Shown here piece by piece: positions 1 through 13,202 of a stretch of DNA of 64,000 bases. The stretch's first letter is position 1. Every line of letters starts with the position of its first letter. The stretch lies in assembly GCA_003665825.1 (NCBI GenBank), contig QPFY01000004.1, positions 124,001 through 188,000 on the forward strand, in the 5' to 3' direction. The translations under genes and the position numbers were made by a program. The notes beneath the pieces were generated by a model. That model was not told the DNA's origin. It was given only the letters and a program-made list of their open reading frames with translations, and searched no databases. Origin of the DNA: Microbotryum silenes-acaulis (taxonomy: Eukaryota > Basidiomycota > Microbotryomycetes > Microbotryales > Microbotryaceae).

Positions 1-1229
1 GAAGCGCATCAGAAGAGCAGAAGAAGGGTTGGGACAGCGAAAAGAAATAAAGAAGGAAAAAAGAGACTCACTACCGACGAGGAGGGTGAAGAGCAAGATA
101 CCGGCAGACCAGACGTCGATTGGCTCGCCAGCGTAAGGGTCGACAAGAGCGAGCTTGGTAGGAATCAACGGGACACGAGAATTACATCAGCTCAGGATGC
201 CATGCGGCGCGCTAACAAACCTGATCCACCTCACCTCAGGTGCAGCTGCCGGATAAAGAGCCGATTTTGCGGTGTCAGTTCTTAGAACTGACCCGCACCG
301 GGGGTCGGATTATGACTGACCATACGGCGGACTCCCACATCGATCCTTCAACAACCTCGTTTGCCCTTTGTACTTGAACACGGTTGCCAATCCAAAATCC
401 GAGAGCTTCAAGTTGCCTGCGAAAACTCCCTGGTCTTAGCATTGCGATCGTGGATGAGTACAGGGTGTGCGCAAGACTGACCATGAGCATCCAAGAGACA
501 ATTTTCAGGCTTGACATCCCGATGACAAATGCCTTGTCGCCCGAGATATTTCTGCAGAGCAGCGCAAGGTGAAGCGAGTCTCAGAACAAGACCGGATGTG
601 CGCGATGTCAGAAAGCGTTGCTCTTTGGCGCAACTGACAAGTGCTTCGACGAGTTGAGTAAAATAGAGGTGGGCAATATCTTCTGGGACTCCAAAGTCGG
701 GTGCTGTTGTATGAAAGAGGTACCGGGGTGAGTATGGGTAAACATTTTCCTCGCAGTCGGTCGAAGTGGTTGCCCTGAGGGAAACCAGCCAAAATTGAAA
801 CTGACGAATCTTGTCAAACAAATCACCGCCATCGGCTGCAGTAAGACAGAATCAGCATTCAGGTCGAGCCCAGGACTTTACACTGCAACCTCTCTCACCC
901 AACGCCAAACACAGATAGAGCCCTTTTGGCCAGCCGTTCTGTTCGTCGCTGTCCTGCATGCGACTGACCCCGCCAAAGAGCTCGAGCACATTGCCGTGCT
1001 TGAGCGTCTCGTGGATCCTCATCTCCCTGACGAGCTGCTTCCCCTGCATGATCGAGTCGTGCACGCTGTCGTCGAGACGGACCACCTTGACGGCTGCGAA
1101 GGGGTGCGCATGGTTCGGTGATTGGTGTCGCGCTCGGTACACGCGCGACGTCGAGCCCGATGCGATCTGTTCGCGCAGTTGGTAACCGAGTATGACGAGC
1201 GGTGGGAGTGAGCCCGAGGTGGAGGCCAT
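1..1229 (-). CDS. chk1: Checkpoint kinase Chk1-like Ser/Thr protein kinase (3' part outside window)
   Basis: This is the N-terminal kinase domain of a Chk1-family DNA-damage checkpoint kinase, which in fungi arrests the cell cycle after replication or DNA damage. Translation from the ATG at 1229 gives a glycine-rich loop ([19 protein letters not shown]) and the VAIK-like lysine (FAAVKVV). Later exons give GGDLFDKI (about 795-840), [17 protein letters not shown] (650-710), the catalytic [12 protein letters not shown] (about 480-520), [17 protein letters not shown] (about 365-415, DFG present) and [18 protein letters not shown] (80-165). The LFDKI, GVPED and [10 protein letters not shown] signatures are Chk1-like rather than Snf1-like. 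At least four introns interrupt it, for example near 715-815 and 185-285. The gene runs off the left edge inside an intron, so the C-terminal regulatory region is not visible. A longer open frame to 1361 exists, but the ATG at 1229 lies directly before the kinase domain. Confidence 0.82.
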
Positions 1230-1387
1230 TATGGACAGTCCAAGCGAGGTGCGAGGGGGGAGAGAGACGAGATTGAAGAGCACCGATGACGGTCGACCAC
1301 ACGCGTCGCAACGCGCCCGGCGAAATGCGCGATTAGGCTCGACGTGGCGGCTAATGCGCAATTGCCCTGCCTATCTAATGGGAGTCT

Positions 1388-2738
1388 ATGGCAGTTCTAC
1401 GGCGCGCCTCGTCTAGCGCCAACTCGTTCGCCCTTCGCCCACTCATCCTCCAGCAACACCCAACATGTCCACAGAAGCACCTCGCAAGTCCATTCTACTC
1501 ATGCATCAGTAACTTGACCTTGAACTATGCTCACACAGCCTCTTCTCTCCCTTCCTCACATGCGTCCCGCTCTCGCCTTCGCGCGGCAAAACACGCCTCC
1601 GCTTTCCGCCCTCGTACAGAAGACCGCAAGACACTCCTAACCGAAGCTTTCGGCTCCGAAGTCGCCGAGGCATTCGACCAGAACTTGGACGAGTACCAAA
1701 AGCTGCACTTTGAGGCTTGTCAGTCGCTCACCTCTCTCTCTCCCTCCTCGCACGTTGCCCCACTCCACTCCCCTCTCCTCCCCTCCCCTTCCCACCCAGA
1801 CCAATCTGACCTCCCTTTCTTTCACTACCCAGACAAAGTAAAAGTAGCGTCCCAACGCACCAACTTCCTCGAGCGATCCAAGATCGCGGCCAAGGTGCCT
1901 TCGTTCTGGGCGCGCAGTCTCCAAAACTGTCGTCAGGTCGCCGAGTTGATCGACGCCGTCGACGAGGACGTCTTCAATCACCTCTCGGATGTGTGGATCC
2001 AGCACGATGACAAGGATCCGAGGAATTGGGAAATCACTTTGGTCCGTTCCGTGTCCCCTGGGCGAAGGATCCTTCATTACTGACCAACCTGACCCTTCTC
2101 GTCTCTGGACCCGCAGACCTTTGATGCCAAGAACCCCTTCTTCAGCAACAAGACGCTCACCAAGAAATTCTCAATTGAGCACCCTTCTTCAACGACCCCG
2201 GCAAAACCGTATGATCTCGAAGCCCCGCTCTACCTCTTGACCCCCTCCAAGGAGGACGCGATCAAGTGGACCTCGGACGAGCACAACTTGGTCAAGAAGG
2301 CGCCGAGACCCAACCTCGAGGACTTGGAGGAGTTCGACGAGTTCGACGGCGCGGGAAGCTTCTTCAACCTCTTTAGCGAGGATGGCGAGGACAAGATGGG
2401 CGTCGGGGAGGCCCTCTTGGAGTGGTTCGCCCATGCGACCGAGTGAGTGCTCACATCCTCTTGGGGATGGCGTACTTCCATTCTTCCCTTTCCTCCAACC
2501 TTTTTCAACATTTCCTGAAATATCTAAATTTTTGACACCTCGCAGATACGCCGCCGGTCTTTCGTTCCTCTTGGAAAACAATGACGACGATTCCGAACTG
2601 GACGAGTTCGACCAAGGCGATCTGGACGACGAGGACGAAGACGACGAGGATGACCCAGAGGACTTGAACGCCGAGATCGACTTGGAGCAAGAGGAAGAGG
2701 ACAAGTCGAGGCCCAAGAAGAGGAGCAAGAAGAACTAG
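1388..2738 (+). CDS. NAP/SET-family histone chaperone
   Basis: This is a nucleosome assembly protein-family histone chaperone (NAP1, SET or Vps75 type), expected to bind H2A-H2B or H3-H4 in the nucleus or cytoplasm. Three exons (1388-2041, 2117-2442, 2546-2738) join in frame into about 390 residues. The earmuff/NAP core is seen as a dimerisation-helix-like stretch (FDQNLDEYQKLHFEACQ), then PSFWARSLQN, then DVWIQHDDKDPRNWEIT joined across the first intron to FDAKNPFFSNKTLTKKFS, the most diagnostic segment. The C-terminus is strongly acidic (several runs of D/E, about 40 residues) and ends in a basic PKKRSKKN that could be a nuclear signal. The true start is uncertain. An ATG at 1465 (MSTEAPRK...) looks like a typical N-terminus but needs an additional intron for which I found no frame-consistent acceptor. 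The acidic tail and length fit SET/Vps75 better than full-length NAP1. Confidence 0.83.
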
Positions 2739-3462
2739 AATCGTTCGCGAACCCTTGCTCTTGATTGGTGTCGTCGAGACGGCAGGTAGAGAAAATAGAT
2801 GCGGTGGCAGCTGAGACTGACAAAATGATTCTTATCGAGATCGAAATCACACACTAAGCCATTTTCACCGAGCACGGCCACCTAACGTGCTGGACGCTAA
2901 CGCAATCCAAAGGAACTGAAAGAAGGGAGAGAACCAGCAGTGCTTGGTCCTGTCCTGCCAGGTGCGGCGCACGGCCGCGCCTCGAGAGAAGGGTGTGCTG
3001 CAATGACCGAGGGTCTGAAATTGCAGGCGCCGCGCACCGCCGCACGAGCACAGCTGCTAGTTGTATAAAGTGGACATTGACTTGTTGTTCCGCAACTACC
3101 TCTCCGCTGCACGTGAGTTGTGACGGATTTCAGGCCTGCCCGCCGGTTCAACTTGAAGTTGCTGTGGACGGAGTTCCCGGGCCGTCCGACGACCTGAGGC
3201 TCGGTCGGGACCCATTCGCATCTGTTCATTCAACTGCTACACTGACACCCAAGGATCCTATTTCGTCCTCGCTCGTATTAACTATTGGGGGCAACATCCT
3301 CCTCTCGGCTCGCCTTGCCCCTTGATGATTCCGCCCTATGTGCAGTTGTTCCGGTCTGTCAACTCGGGGGTTATTTTCTCCGTCTACCATGACGCTCATC
3401 GCATTGACAATCTCGGCTCAATTTCATTTGCAATTTAGGTACACCCCCTAATCACTTTCCCC
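2739..3462. other. Intergenic region between two convergent genes
   Basis: This is the shared 3' flank of the NAP-family gene (+) and the first reductase gene (-). Only short overlapping frames without domain signatures are present. I see no RNA gene or repeat. Confidence 0.6.
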
Positions 3463-4863
3463 TCAGTTCTTGGCAATATGGACCATCGCCTTGCCCGTGT
3501 TGACACCGGTGAACAACCCGCAGAGCGCATCGACGCATTGCTCGACACCACCTTCGATCTTGTGCTCGGCAAGTTGGAGCTTGCCTTCCGAGTACCACTT
3601 CATGAGCTTGGCTGATTTCGAGAAAATGGGTAGGAGGGGTTTTCAAAAGATTGATAAAGAGCATTGTACGAGTTCGTCAGGGCAATACCCGCGCTTCAGG
3701 CACGGTGCCTGATCAAAAACAGGGGTCAAACTCACGAAGGGATTCGCCGAAGCGGGAGACGTAGTCCATGATGATGAAACCGTGAAGCTTGGCCTTTTGC
3801 ATGAGCAGTTGGACGTAGTTCTTGAGCGCGTAGTGATCACCGGTCGAGTTGTAAGCGCTGTTGGGAGAATCAGTGCGAGCGTCAGTAGCCGGATCCATCA
3901 CCAGCATGCCTTTGCTAAATGGGACTTGATCAAAACCTACGAGATAGCACCGCAGACTGGCGAGGTAAAGAACACAGAAGGAATGTCATGTTAGCGCAAT
4001 TTCAAGTCAAAAGGAGGGGTCTCGAACCCACTCACAAGCAATGCGAGCGTGCACAGCCAGTTGGCCCATGACCAAATCCAGGATCTCGCCACCGACGTTG
4101 TCAAAGTAGACGTCCACGAAGCCGAAACGCTTCAAGTCCTGCTTGAAGCTCGCAGACTTGTAGTCGAGGCAGTCATCTGCACCGAGCTTTTCCTTGACGT
4201 AGCGGCACTTGTCCGCACCACCGGCGATACCAACGACCTTCTCGCACCCGGTCAACTTGGCCAATTGGATCGCAATCGACCCGACGGCACCGGCGGCTCC
4301 CGAGACGACGACCACCTTGTCCTTGGAGGTCAATTGAGCGACGTCGAACAAGCCCCAGTAAGCGGTCTGAGCGACCATGCCCAAAACGGAAAGGGCCTTC
4401 TCAGGTTCTTTGAGAGTCGTGGGAATCTTCTGCAGGGCCGCGACGGGGGCGACAGCGTATTCTTGCCATCCGACGTAGGCCGAGACGTGGTCGCCGATGG
4501 AGAAGCCTTCGGTGTTGGGGCCGAGGGCGACGATGGAGCCGACAGTGCCGGCGCGCATGACTGAGTTGAGGGGAACGGGAGGCATGTACGATCGCGAGTC
4601 GTCGAGCCATCCTGTTTCACACAGGCACAACTTATCAGTATATTTGCAAAGAAACAGGTAGAAGCTAGCTCACCTCGCATGGCCGGATCGATGGAACTCC
4701 ACTCGACCTTGATCAAGGCTTGTCCTTCCTTGGGCTGTTCGACGGGGACATCCTTCTCGAGCTTGAACGTGCCCTTGCCTGAGGTGATGTCGGGGTTGAT
4801 GTCACCTGTAGGTCGGTTGATCAGGATAACACGGGACTGAGTGGAAGGAATTGAGGGCGACAT
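3463..4863 (-). CDS. NADP-dependent alkenal/LTB4-dehydrogenase-like oxidoreductase (copy 1)
   Basis: This is a zinc-free medium-chain dehydrogenase/reductase of the leukotriene-B4 12-hydroxydehydrogenase / 2-alkenal reductase group, which reduces activated C=C bonds of enals and enones with NADPH in the cytosol. From the ATG at 4863 (MSPSIPSTQSRVILINRP) the N-terminal domain carries VEWSSIDPAMRG, then WLDDSRSYMPPV in the next exon. The Rossmann core follows with VVVVSGAAGAVGSIAIQLAK and GADDCLDY, then [17 protein letters not shown]-terminal exons give GFIIMDYVSRFGE and GLFTGVNTGKAMVHIAKN before the stop at 3463. There are at least four introns. Zinc-ligand motifs of classical ADHs are absent, as expected for this subgroup. 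An in-frame ATG at 4926 would add 21 residues, but the paralogue at 11.6-13.2 kb starts at the position equivalent to 4863. The physiological substrate cannot be read from sequence. Confidence 0.86.
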
Positions 4864-5404
4864 GGTGTTCTTGTTGGTCTGTGCAAGAGCCGCGGGAGGT
4901 GTGAGCATCCTCAGGATGGGATTCATGGCGATCGACCGCCGGCGTGTTCAACAGCCGGGTGCCGCCCCACATTCATGGACGGAACGCGGAGAGTGAGACG
5001 GAGTCCGTCCATGACCACGATCACGGCCACTTCAGTGTCATACTGACATGGAAATGAAGGCTGGGGTTTGATAGAAGTGATGGTGTGATAGGGAACAGAG
5101 AGAACAGAAAGGTGACAGAAAAAGCCCCGGCTCAAGTCCGGTTTTCCTCATGATGACGTGAGCCTGCGATCTCGTCTCGGCGAAGTCTCCGAGCAGGGTG
5201 TGCCAGGTCCGCTCAAGGCAACAAGTCTCGGCCTTGTTCATTGCTGATGCAAGGACGACTTGTTGACCGCTTTGAACTGCGTGTATACCTCCCAATCATA
5301 CAATATTTTCACCTCCTATAATGCCTATCGTTCCATTGACTGCCCTACAGGCACCTCCAGGAAGCCACTGCATGAGTCAAACCGACTCCGACCAGACTAG
5401 CTGT
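4864..5404. other. Intergenic region upstream of reductase copy 1
   Basis: This is the presumed promoter of the reductase gene and the 3' flank of the ABM-domain gene, both on the minus strand. Only short frames without recognisable domains are present. Confidence 0.5.
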
Positions 5405-5893
5405 TTACTTGAACTCGTTACCGAGGATGAGTTCCTTCTTGATGATCAGCCCGGAGTTCGCCAGGGCTAGGAAAGCCTGTTATAGGAACACAAGGAAGGG
5501 AAAGCATCAAACAACAATTCTTCCATCAGCTCCACTTTCCCACCTCATCATTCACGTAAGCTCTCCTTCTCCGTGGTGAAAAAAGCTCACCTCTAGCCCC
5601 CTATGCACCGTCAACGCCTCCCTTGACGCGTACTCCTCATAAACCATGAACTCGTCTCCCTTCCCCTCCTCTTTGGACCCCCTCGACGTCCTAAACGTCA
5701 AGCACCCCGGTTCTTGATCCGATTCGGCGCATTGCCGTACTTTGGATAGCAGCGGTTGCGCGAGGTCGCCCTGGCCTTCTTTGACCGTTAAGAGCGCGAG
5801 TTGGATGAAAGGCTCATTGTAGGAGGGGCTGAGGTGAGAGGTGAGAGAAGGACTGGTGGTCAGCATGGGTGGATTCGAAGTGGTGCGCCCCAT
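5405..5893 (-). CDS. Antibiotic biosynthesis monooxygenase (ABM) domain protein
   Basis: This small protein resembles the YgiN/ABM ferredoxin-like fold (dimeric alpha-beta barrel), whose members include quinol monooxygenases and many uncharacterised proteins. Two exons (5893-5591 and 5476-5405) joined by a GTGAGC...AG intron give 124 residues. The core reads FIQLALLTVKEGQ (beta strand 1), LLSKVRQCAESDQEPGCLTFRTS (helix and the conserved E-PGC/G turn), FMVYEEYASREALTVHRG (strand plus the helix with the usual D/E-x-A-x-x-x-H), then FLALANSGLIIKKELIL to the stop. The splice junction joins GLE to AFLALAN exactly where the domain expects continuity. About 30 Ser/Thr/Pro-rich residues precede the domain and are not typical, so the start could be at a later methionine. 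Substrate unknown. Confidence 0.75.
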
Positions 5894-7830
5894 CGGCAGT
5901 CTCGGGCGGAGGTGGGGCGCTATTCACCGTTGGATTCCCCACAAGAGGGGAGGGAAAGGCAGAGCCCGGAAGCAGTGCAGGATGTGGGGCTCACTGGGGC
6001 ATTGCCATTGCTGAGAGAAACGGACTGGGAAAGTGTCGAACAGGGGAAATCGAGCGGTGATGGGCGGGAGGTCAACACGCACGATCGAGGACCGCGAGTC
6101 CGGGCCCGAAGTGACCATTACTCCTGCTGAACCCGAATACTACTAGTATGGCGCTGCCGAGAACAGGCGTCGGACACTGTACCACCACCGCCACCAGACC
6201 GAGTCGAGTTTCATTTGTCAGTGGAGGCCAAGCTCTCTCTCCCCGGCTAGAAAAATTCGGATTTTTACCACAACTTCGGAGGATACGGTGGCCATCCACT
6301 GCATTGCCCTCAGCGCCGCTCCCCGGTGTAGGACCCCCCGGTCCCCGGTCCGGGTCAACATCGCCTCGCTGCGGCAGCTATGGCAGCTACTTCAGGAGGT
6401 AAAGGAATATACGCGATTTCTTCGAACCCATATGCTTATTAAGCACCCATGGGATATCCCCTTAGCTCTTACACCTCCGCTCGCGGCGCATTCGATCAAG
6501 CTCAGTCGAGTGCAGTGACTCCGCCGCGGAGGTCTCCCACTGCACTCTCCTCAAGGTCATACCGCCGGTAGCTAGACATGGAGGAATTATCGCACAAAGC
6601 TCAACATTAACGCACCGCGGGGCGGCGACAAGTCCCTGAACCTCCAGTGCCCTCTATAAAGTCACACTCACACAACTATGGCCCGAGGATAGGCACTACC
6701 TCCTACTTAGCTGCAAGCGAATAACCACCGCAAGACAAGGCTAGAGACTCTAACGACAAATTAAATCCACATTTCATTCAATTTCGCCTGCATTTCATTT
6801 TGAATTTTCTTCTCTGTCTATCCTCATTCAGACATATCTAGTTTGGTTTCCGCTGTCTCAACAAGGTCCAGGAACCCTTTCTTTCCTCACCATTCGCTTG
6901 AGACCAATCAAGCCACCATTCTCCTAGTTGATGTGTTCTTTAAACTTCACTATATGCTGGGAAATCTTGATAATAGACAATCAGCAGTACTAAAAAAAAA
7001 AGGAGTAAAAACAACTAGGCGCATGTGATAAAAAGGCCATGAGCCTTCCCGGTCCTGCGGTAGGCGGCAGCCGGCAGCCGCGCGTTCCGAAGAGACTTCA
7101 TGATCCTTGTTGGCGGGCCTCTTTCGCCTGCGCGTGAGCCGGATTCTTGTTGTTGTCAGTGACTGTTGAACGCCAAGTAACCAAACCCGTCAGCCGGTAT
7201 AAAAGGTTTAGTGGGGAATTGCGGGCTTGAACTCATCCTCATGACCATCGGTGCTCGACAAGCCAATATTCAGCTCGGCGTCCATTGCCGAACACTTGAC
7301 AGGGGAGGCGATGACCCGCCTAGGACTGAGTCGGACTGTCGGCGGGGGCGTGGTCTGGCGTGTCATCTGCCGCACATCAGGCAAGGAAACTACATCAGGC
7401 CCATGCAATATGCACAAAAGGTTTGCCGGAGGACCTGTCCCTCCACGCGCGAGCCTCGACGGTGCAGACAACCGCACACAGATCACCTTTACCCAGGCGC
7501 AGTGGGATATCCTTGTGCAAGTCGCCCAGGGTGCTCATCGACAGTCACGGGGAGTTGCGTGGGATATCCTTTGGCGTACTTGTGACCGGTAAAAAGCCCC
7601 TCTCGGACCTCCGCATAAAATCGACTGTAATCGGGCAGGCCGAGAATGTTCTCCGGGTCCAAGTGGGAACAGGCGGAATCACCCCGGCCTCCAGCACCGG
7701 CTCACCCCGTGTGACTCCATCTTTCCAATGACTGCACACACGTGTCCGCCCAATCATCAGACGCTGGAGCAGGATGTCATTGGCTGTGCTTCGCTTGAAG
7801 ATGTAGCCACTCTCGCATGCTGGACAAAGC
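5894..7830. other. Long gene-poor interval with an AT-rich stretch
   Basis: Nearly 2 kb without a gene I can support. Roughly 6720-7030 is distinctly AT-rich against its surroundings and contains an A-run near 6992. Overlapping plus-strand frames at 7211-7731 code for nothing I recognise, and two frames are equally open, which argues against coding. The right part leads into the retroelement tail at 7831-7923. Confidence 0.5.
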
Positions 7831-7923
7831 CCTTTTTTTTATTTTTTTATTTATTTGATAGACTTCATTAACAGCATAATTATATTAATACCTAGAAATC
7901 TTCGGAAAAGTCGGAGGGAATGC
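7831..7923 (-). mobile_element. 5'-truncated 3' end of a non-LTR retrotransposon (short copy)
   Basis: Positions 7850-7923 match 46959-47032 with only a handful of mismatches over 74 bases. The second site lies just downstream of a minus-strand LINE-type ORF end, so this block looks like the element's 3' UTR. On the minus strand it ends in an A-rich tail (plus-strand T-rich 7831-7855). Homology stops abruptly at 7923, as expected for extreme 5' truncation. Target-site duplications are not clear. Confidence 0.6.
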
Positions 7924-9114
7924 TCAGCGCATGAAGACAATAGAAAAATAGAATACCCAAATACAATTCTGTAGTCTTTTTTGATCGCCGAAGAGAGTAG
8001 CCCTGCAAGTTGTGAGCCTGACAGAGAATCTGCAGTTGTTCACACTGCACGAAGGTTGACGTTGGACAAGACGAGCTGTCGCAACGAGCACCTGATCACT
8101 AGATTCTCGTCAAGCGAACGCGAGGAACCAGATCTGTTCAGTCCATGATAAGTGTACTAAACTCGTTCGCCATGTTGGCAAGAGCGACTGCCTCTTGTCA
8201 AGCCAAGCTCCCACTGCAGATGCTGTCCAATGAGTCGCACGCGCGGGCCTGTGCGGGAGCCGCCCCCCGCCAACGAGGATTACTAATGTTGAGACCGTCG
8301 CCAATTTCCCAAGCGCGCGTCCCCCCACCCCGCCCCACCAGAGCCGCCCCCCGCCAACGAGAATTACTAATGTTGAGATTGTCATCGCTTTCCCCAGCTC
8401 GCGCCCCCCCCAATTTTCGTTGAACAAACCTTCAGCTCTAGAGAGCTTCAGGGATATAATCTACTGTATCTTCGAGTCTCTGTTTTAATTCGATGGGGTG
8501 TCCAGCCTCCCCTTGCTTCAAGCAAGTACGCCGATGCTTCACTCTTGACTCTTGCAGCCCCCACCCCCACTTGATGCGAAACCGGCATCGAGTGGCCGTC
8601 GCTGGCAGACGAGTACGGCATCTGTCGCTCCTGCATACGTGTGCATACGCGTACATGCATTTGCACATGACTGCGTACCCATACATACTCATTAATCTCT
8701 CAGTCATCTCCCCTTAGGCCAATCGCGCCGGCGCCTATGCGAGTACGTACCGGACTGTCGGTCACCGACTGGACGAGGCGACTGTCCGGAAGCTTTGAAA
8801 GCGAGATTCGATCTGTTGCTGCAATCACTCTTGCGGGCCAGTCTATAGTCACCCGGCTGTAGCACACGAACGAAGAGGCTCGATATTTTCTGTATACGAA
8901 AGTCGTGGCCGAGATCGAGACAATGTGACCTAATCAAAACAGCACTCATCATTGCATACACAAACAGCTGCAATACATCACACACACAGAAGTTTAGATA
9001 GTCACTATCGCATAGAAATAAAAGCGTTCTGCCACACACTAGCTATTCCGACCGCTCGGACAACGGGTCTAGTCGACACACTTGTCGGACTTTGGAACGG
9101 GAAAAGGGCGATGT
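7924..9114. other. Intergenic region with a tandem duplication
   Basis: No convincing gene is present. It contains the 84-bp tandem duplication listed separately and otherwise only short open frames. It forms the 3' flank of the Nem1-like gene. Confidence 0.5.
8257..8412. repeat. 84-bp tandem duplication (two imperfect units)
   Basis: Unit 1 starts at 8257 and unit 2 at 8341. Both begin GAGCCGCCCCCCGCCAACGA and continue with ATTACTAATGTTGAGA, followed by a C-rich tail. The second unit differs by scattered substitutions and a shorter end. It is non-coding as far as can be seen. Confidence 0.85.
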
Positions 9115-10897
9115 CTATTTGCCGAACCCTCTGAGGCCAAGTACCCGCCTGACATCGTTGGTAAACCGCAGTGAGTCCAGCATCGGTAGCAGGTCGAGCA
9201 AACATTCGTCATTGGGATCGTTGATCCAGCCTTCGATCGGGATCCCGTTGGCTGTTGAAACGAATGCGTAAGAGGGCGGAGGTTGCCGATCGTGAGTGAC
9301 ACTGGGATAGGCGGCTCTCAAACTCTGTCATAGCTCACCTTGGTTGATGGCATAAGACACGGGCGAGTTGTCGACCAAGCACACTTTGGACAAGTCCGCA
9401 TCGACGACGCTCAGGTCCTTGACGTAAGCACCATTCGAGTGGAGGCAATCCTGGCAGTACCGAGCGCTCAGCAAAGTGAATCTCGGCCGTGAAGCAGACA
9501 TGAGATAACTCACTGAGCGGAACAAGCGCCCTCCGACCATCCCTCCTCCGCCGTCTCCTCCATCGAGCCAATCGATAACCGGGTCGGCGTACTCGGGCAA
9601 CGAAGCAGTGAAAATGATGACGGTGTACCAAGTCGAGACCTGCAAGACGAATGAATCAACATCAGTTAGACGAACCTCGATTAGGCCCATTCGGGAACAA
9701 GTCGCTCACCTTGCGCAAGAAATAGTCGACCCATGGCCGCTTGTAAACGGTGTAAACCGTACTCCTGCCCTCCAAGACAACCTCAACGAGCCTAACCTTG
9801 AGACCAGCCGATTTCCTGGAGCTCGCGTACGGCCTCGACGTCGAGTGAATGAGCGTTTCGTCGAGATCAAGGACGAGGACCTTGGGAGTGAGACGCGGAG
9901 GTTGGGTCGGTGGTTTAGGGATCGACGGGGTTGCGTGCGTGAGGTCAGACGAAGGCTTCCGCCGAAAGAATGACAACGACTTTGTGGAAGTATGTGTTGA
10001 TGTTGTTTTGGGGTCTGCTGCGGCTGCTGCCTTTTCCAAAGACTCGACCAGCTCGTTGCCACCGTCGCTCAGGTCGATCGTGGGGTGCTGCTCGATTACG
10101 CTCGTCTCTATCACTGCCGGTACCGGACGAACCCTCGTGCCGGAGAAAAATGCCCATACGCTCCTGACCAAGCTCCACAACGACGTCAACCCAGGGATTG
10201 GCAGCCTCAGCAAGCCAATCATGCTCCTCCGAGGCGGCGAGAGGACCCGTTGCCTGTACTCGAGGTCCTTTTGCGCGTGTCGCCGTTCGGCCTCCTTCGT
10301 TTCACTGTCGTCGTCATTGTCCGCCGGTGTTGCGGTTTTCGAATCTAAAGAAGATTTCTCGTTGTACTCTTCATCCAGTATTACGGGTGATGTGGCACTC
10401 GATTTGGATCGGAGACTGATCTTGCGCGTCAGGCTTTGCGCATTCGCAATGTCGACCAAATGCTGGGGTGGTGCGGTCGATATCCGCACGACTGGTTCAT
10501 CCTCTTCATCCGTCGTGGTCGTTGTTGTAGTAGCAGTATCCGAATTCGCTGAAGGTGCACCAGCGTCGTCCACCGTTGCTTCGAGCCCATTCGCCCCACC
10601 CACGTGCGAATCTCCCCTACCAGCAGCGGCTCCACTTGACCGTCTCCTCCTCCTCGCGCTCAAATACAGCGTATCCCCACTCGCGTTCAGCGCCTGCGCT
10701 AACAGTTCCTCCACCTTGGCCTCATCTTCGGCCCCTAACGCTTGGATTGTCGTCGTCGAGGCAGTAGGGTCATCGGCGTGGATGGTCGGCTTGTCGTCGT
10801 GGGGAACGGTCGGCGACGATGGGTCTTGTTGGTGTAGCGGCGTCACATTTCTTGTTGTTGGAAGCAGCAAAGAAGAAAGGTACGAGAGCGTGTTCAT
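9115..10897 (-). CDS. nem1: Nem1/Dullard-type FCP1-homology phosphatase
   Basis: This is a HAD-superfamily Ser/Thr phosphatase of the Nem1/CTDNEP1 type. In yeast, Nem1 works with Spo7 at the nuclear/ER membrane to dephosphorylate the lipin Pah1. From the ATG at 10897 the protein starts [13 protein letters not shown], similar to other fungal Nem1 starts. A long low-complexity region follows, then a hydrophobic stretch ([12 protein letters not shown]) that may be the membrane anchor. The catalytic motif is [14 protein letters not shown] (DxDxT). Later exons give [12 protein letters not shown], then [33 protein letters not shown], and [16 protein letters not shown] joined to [24 protein letters not shown], all hallmarks of the FCP1 domain. 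Exon 1 ends at 9710, and introns follow near 9640-9710, 9440-9510 and 9255-9345. The stop is at 9115. A Spo7 partner is not in this window. Confidence 0.88.
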
Positions 10898-11621
10898 CGC
10901 GATCTAACTCGGTGTGGGGCGGATGATGGAAGGGACGACCTCGTTGGGGTCCGAAGCCAGTTCCAATTCCGATCGTGGCTGCCGCTCGTCCGTCGTTGTT
11001 CGCCGTGCCCCGTTGCCCGTTCAGCACTACCCCGCCGACGACGGCAATCCAACCCGAGGTGACACCCCCACGCGAGAGCAAAATGGGACTCAAAGCAACG
11101 ATCACAGGCGGGTAGAGCGAGTGTCCAGCGAGCTAAAAGGAGCGTAGGTTGACCTGAACAGGATGTCGCGTTGTGGTGGGTAGTATGGCGGGATGACGAG
11201 GCCGGATCTGGAAGGGTGAGAAGCCGAGTGAGTGGGGGCAATCGAGCGCGAGCGCGTCCCCAGACAGCCCCAGACCGGGGTGACGCGGATCACGTTCGCG
11301 CGCACTTGAGAATACCTTGAAAAATCTCGATTAGTGCATAAGAATGTAAAGCATTCAAAGGCGACACTTTTCCGCCCACCAGATTATAAGGGTTCAGCAT
11401 GGCTTTCCGCCGACCATCACCTGAGCCGGTCATGTGCTGCCTTCGAAGGACAGGGACAGGAGGTTCACTTCGAACTTGAAGCCGCGGCAAGATCAAGATT
11501 CTCTCGGCTTCCGAGGCAAAGAATCCCATTCGATGACATAACCAGCAGATTGATGCTTTTCAATCCCAATATGATACACACAAACCCCACTCTTACATCT
11601 CCCACTCCACACTCCCGCCAT
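10898..11621. other. Intergenic region between Nem1-like gene and reductase copy 2
   Basis: This is the upstream region of the phosphatase gene and 3' flank of the second reductase. Overlapping frames on both strands show no recognisable protein. Confidence 0.5.

Positions 11622-13202
<1,581 letters not shown>

Noticed and set aside
1465..1508. Alternative first exon MSTEAPRK for the NAP-family gene
   Set aside because: No acceptor downstream restores the reading frame of the NAP domain from the visible GT donors. The ATG at 1388 is in frame, so it was used with a stated doubt.
7211..7731. Overlapping plus-strand ORFs near 7.2-7.7 kb
   Set aside because: Three frames are open at once and none has a recognisable protein. 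Better read as non-coding sequence beside the retroelement tail.
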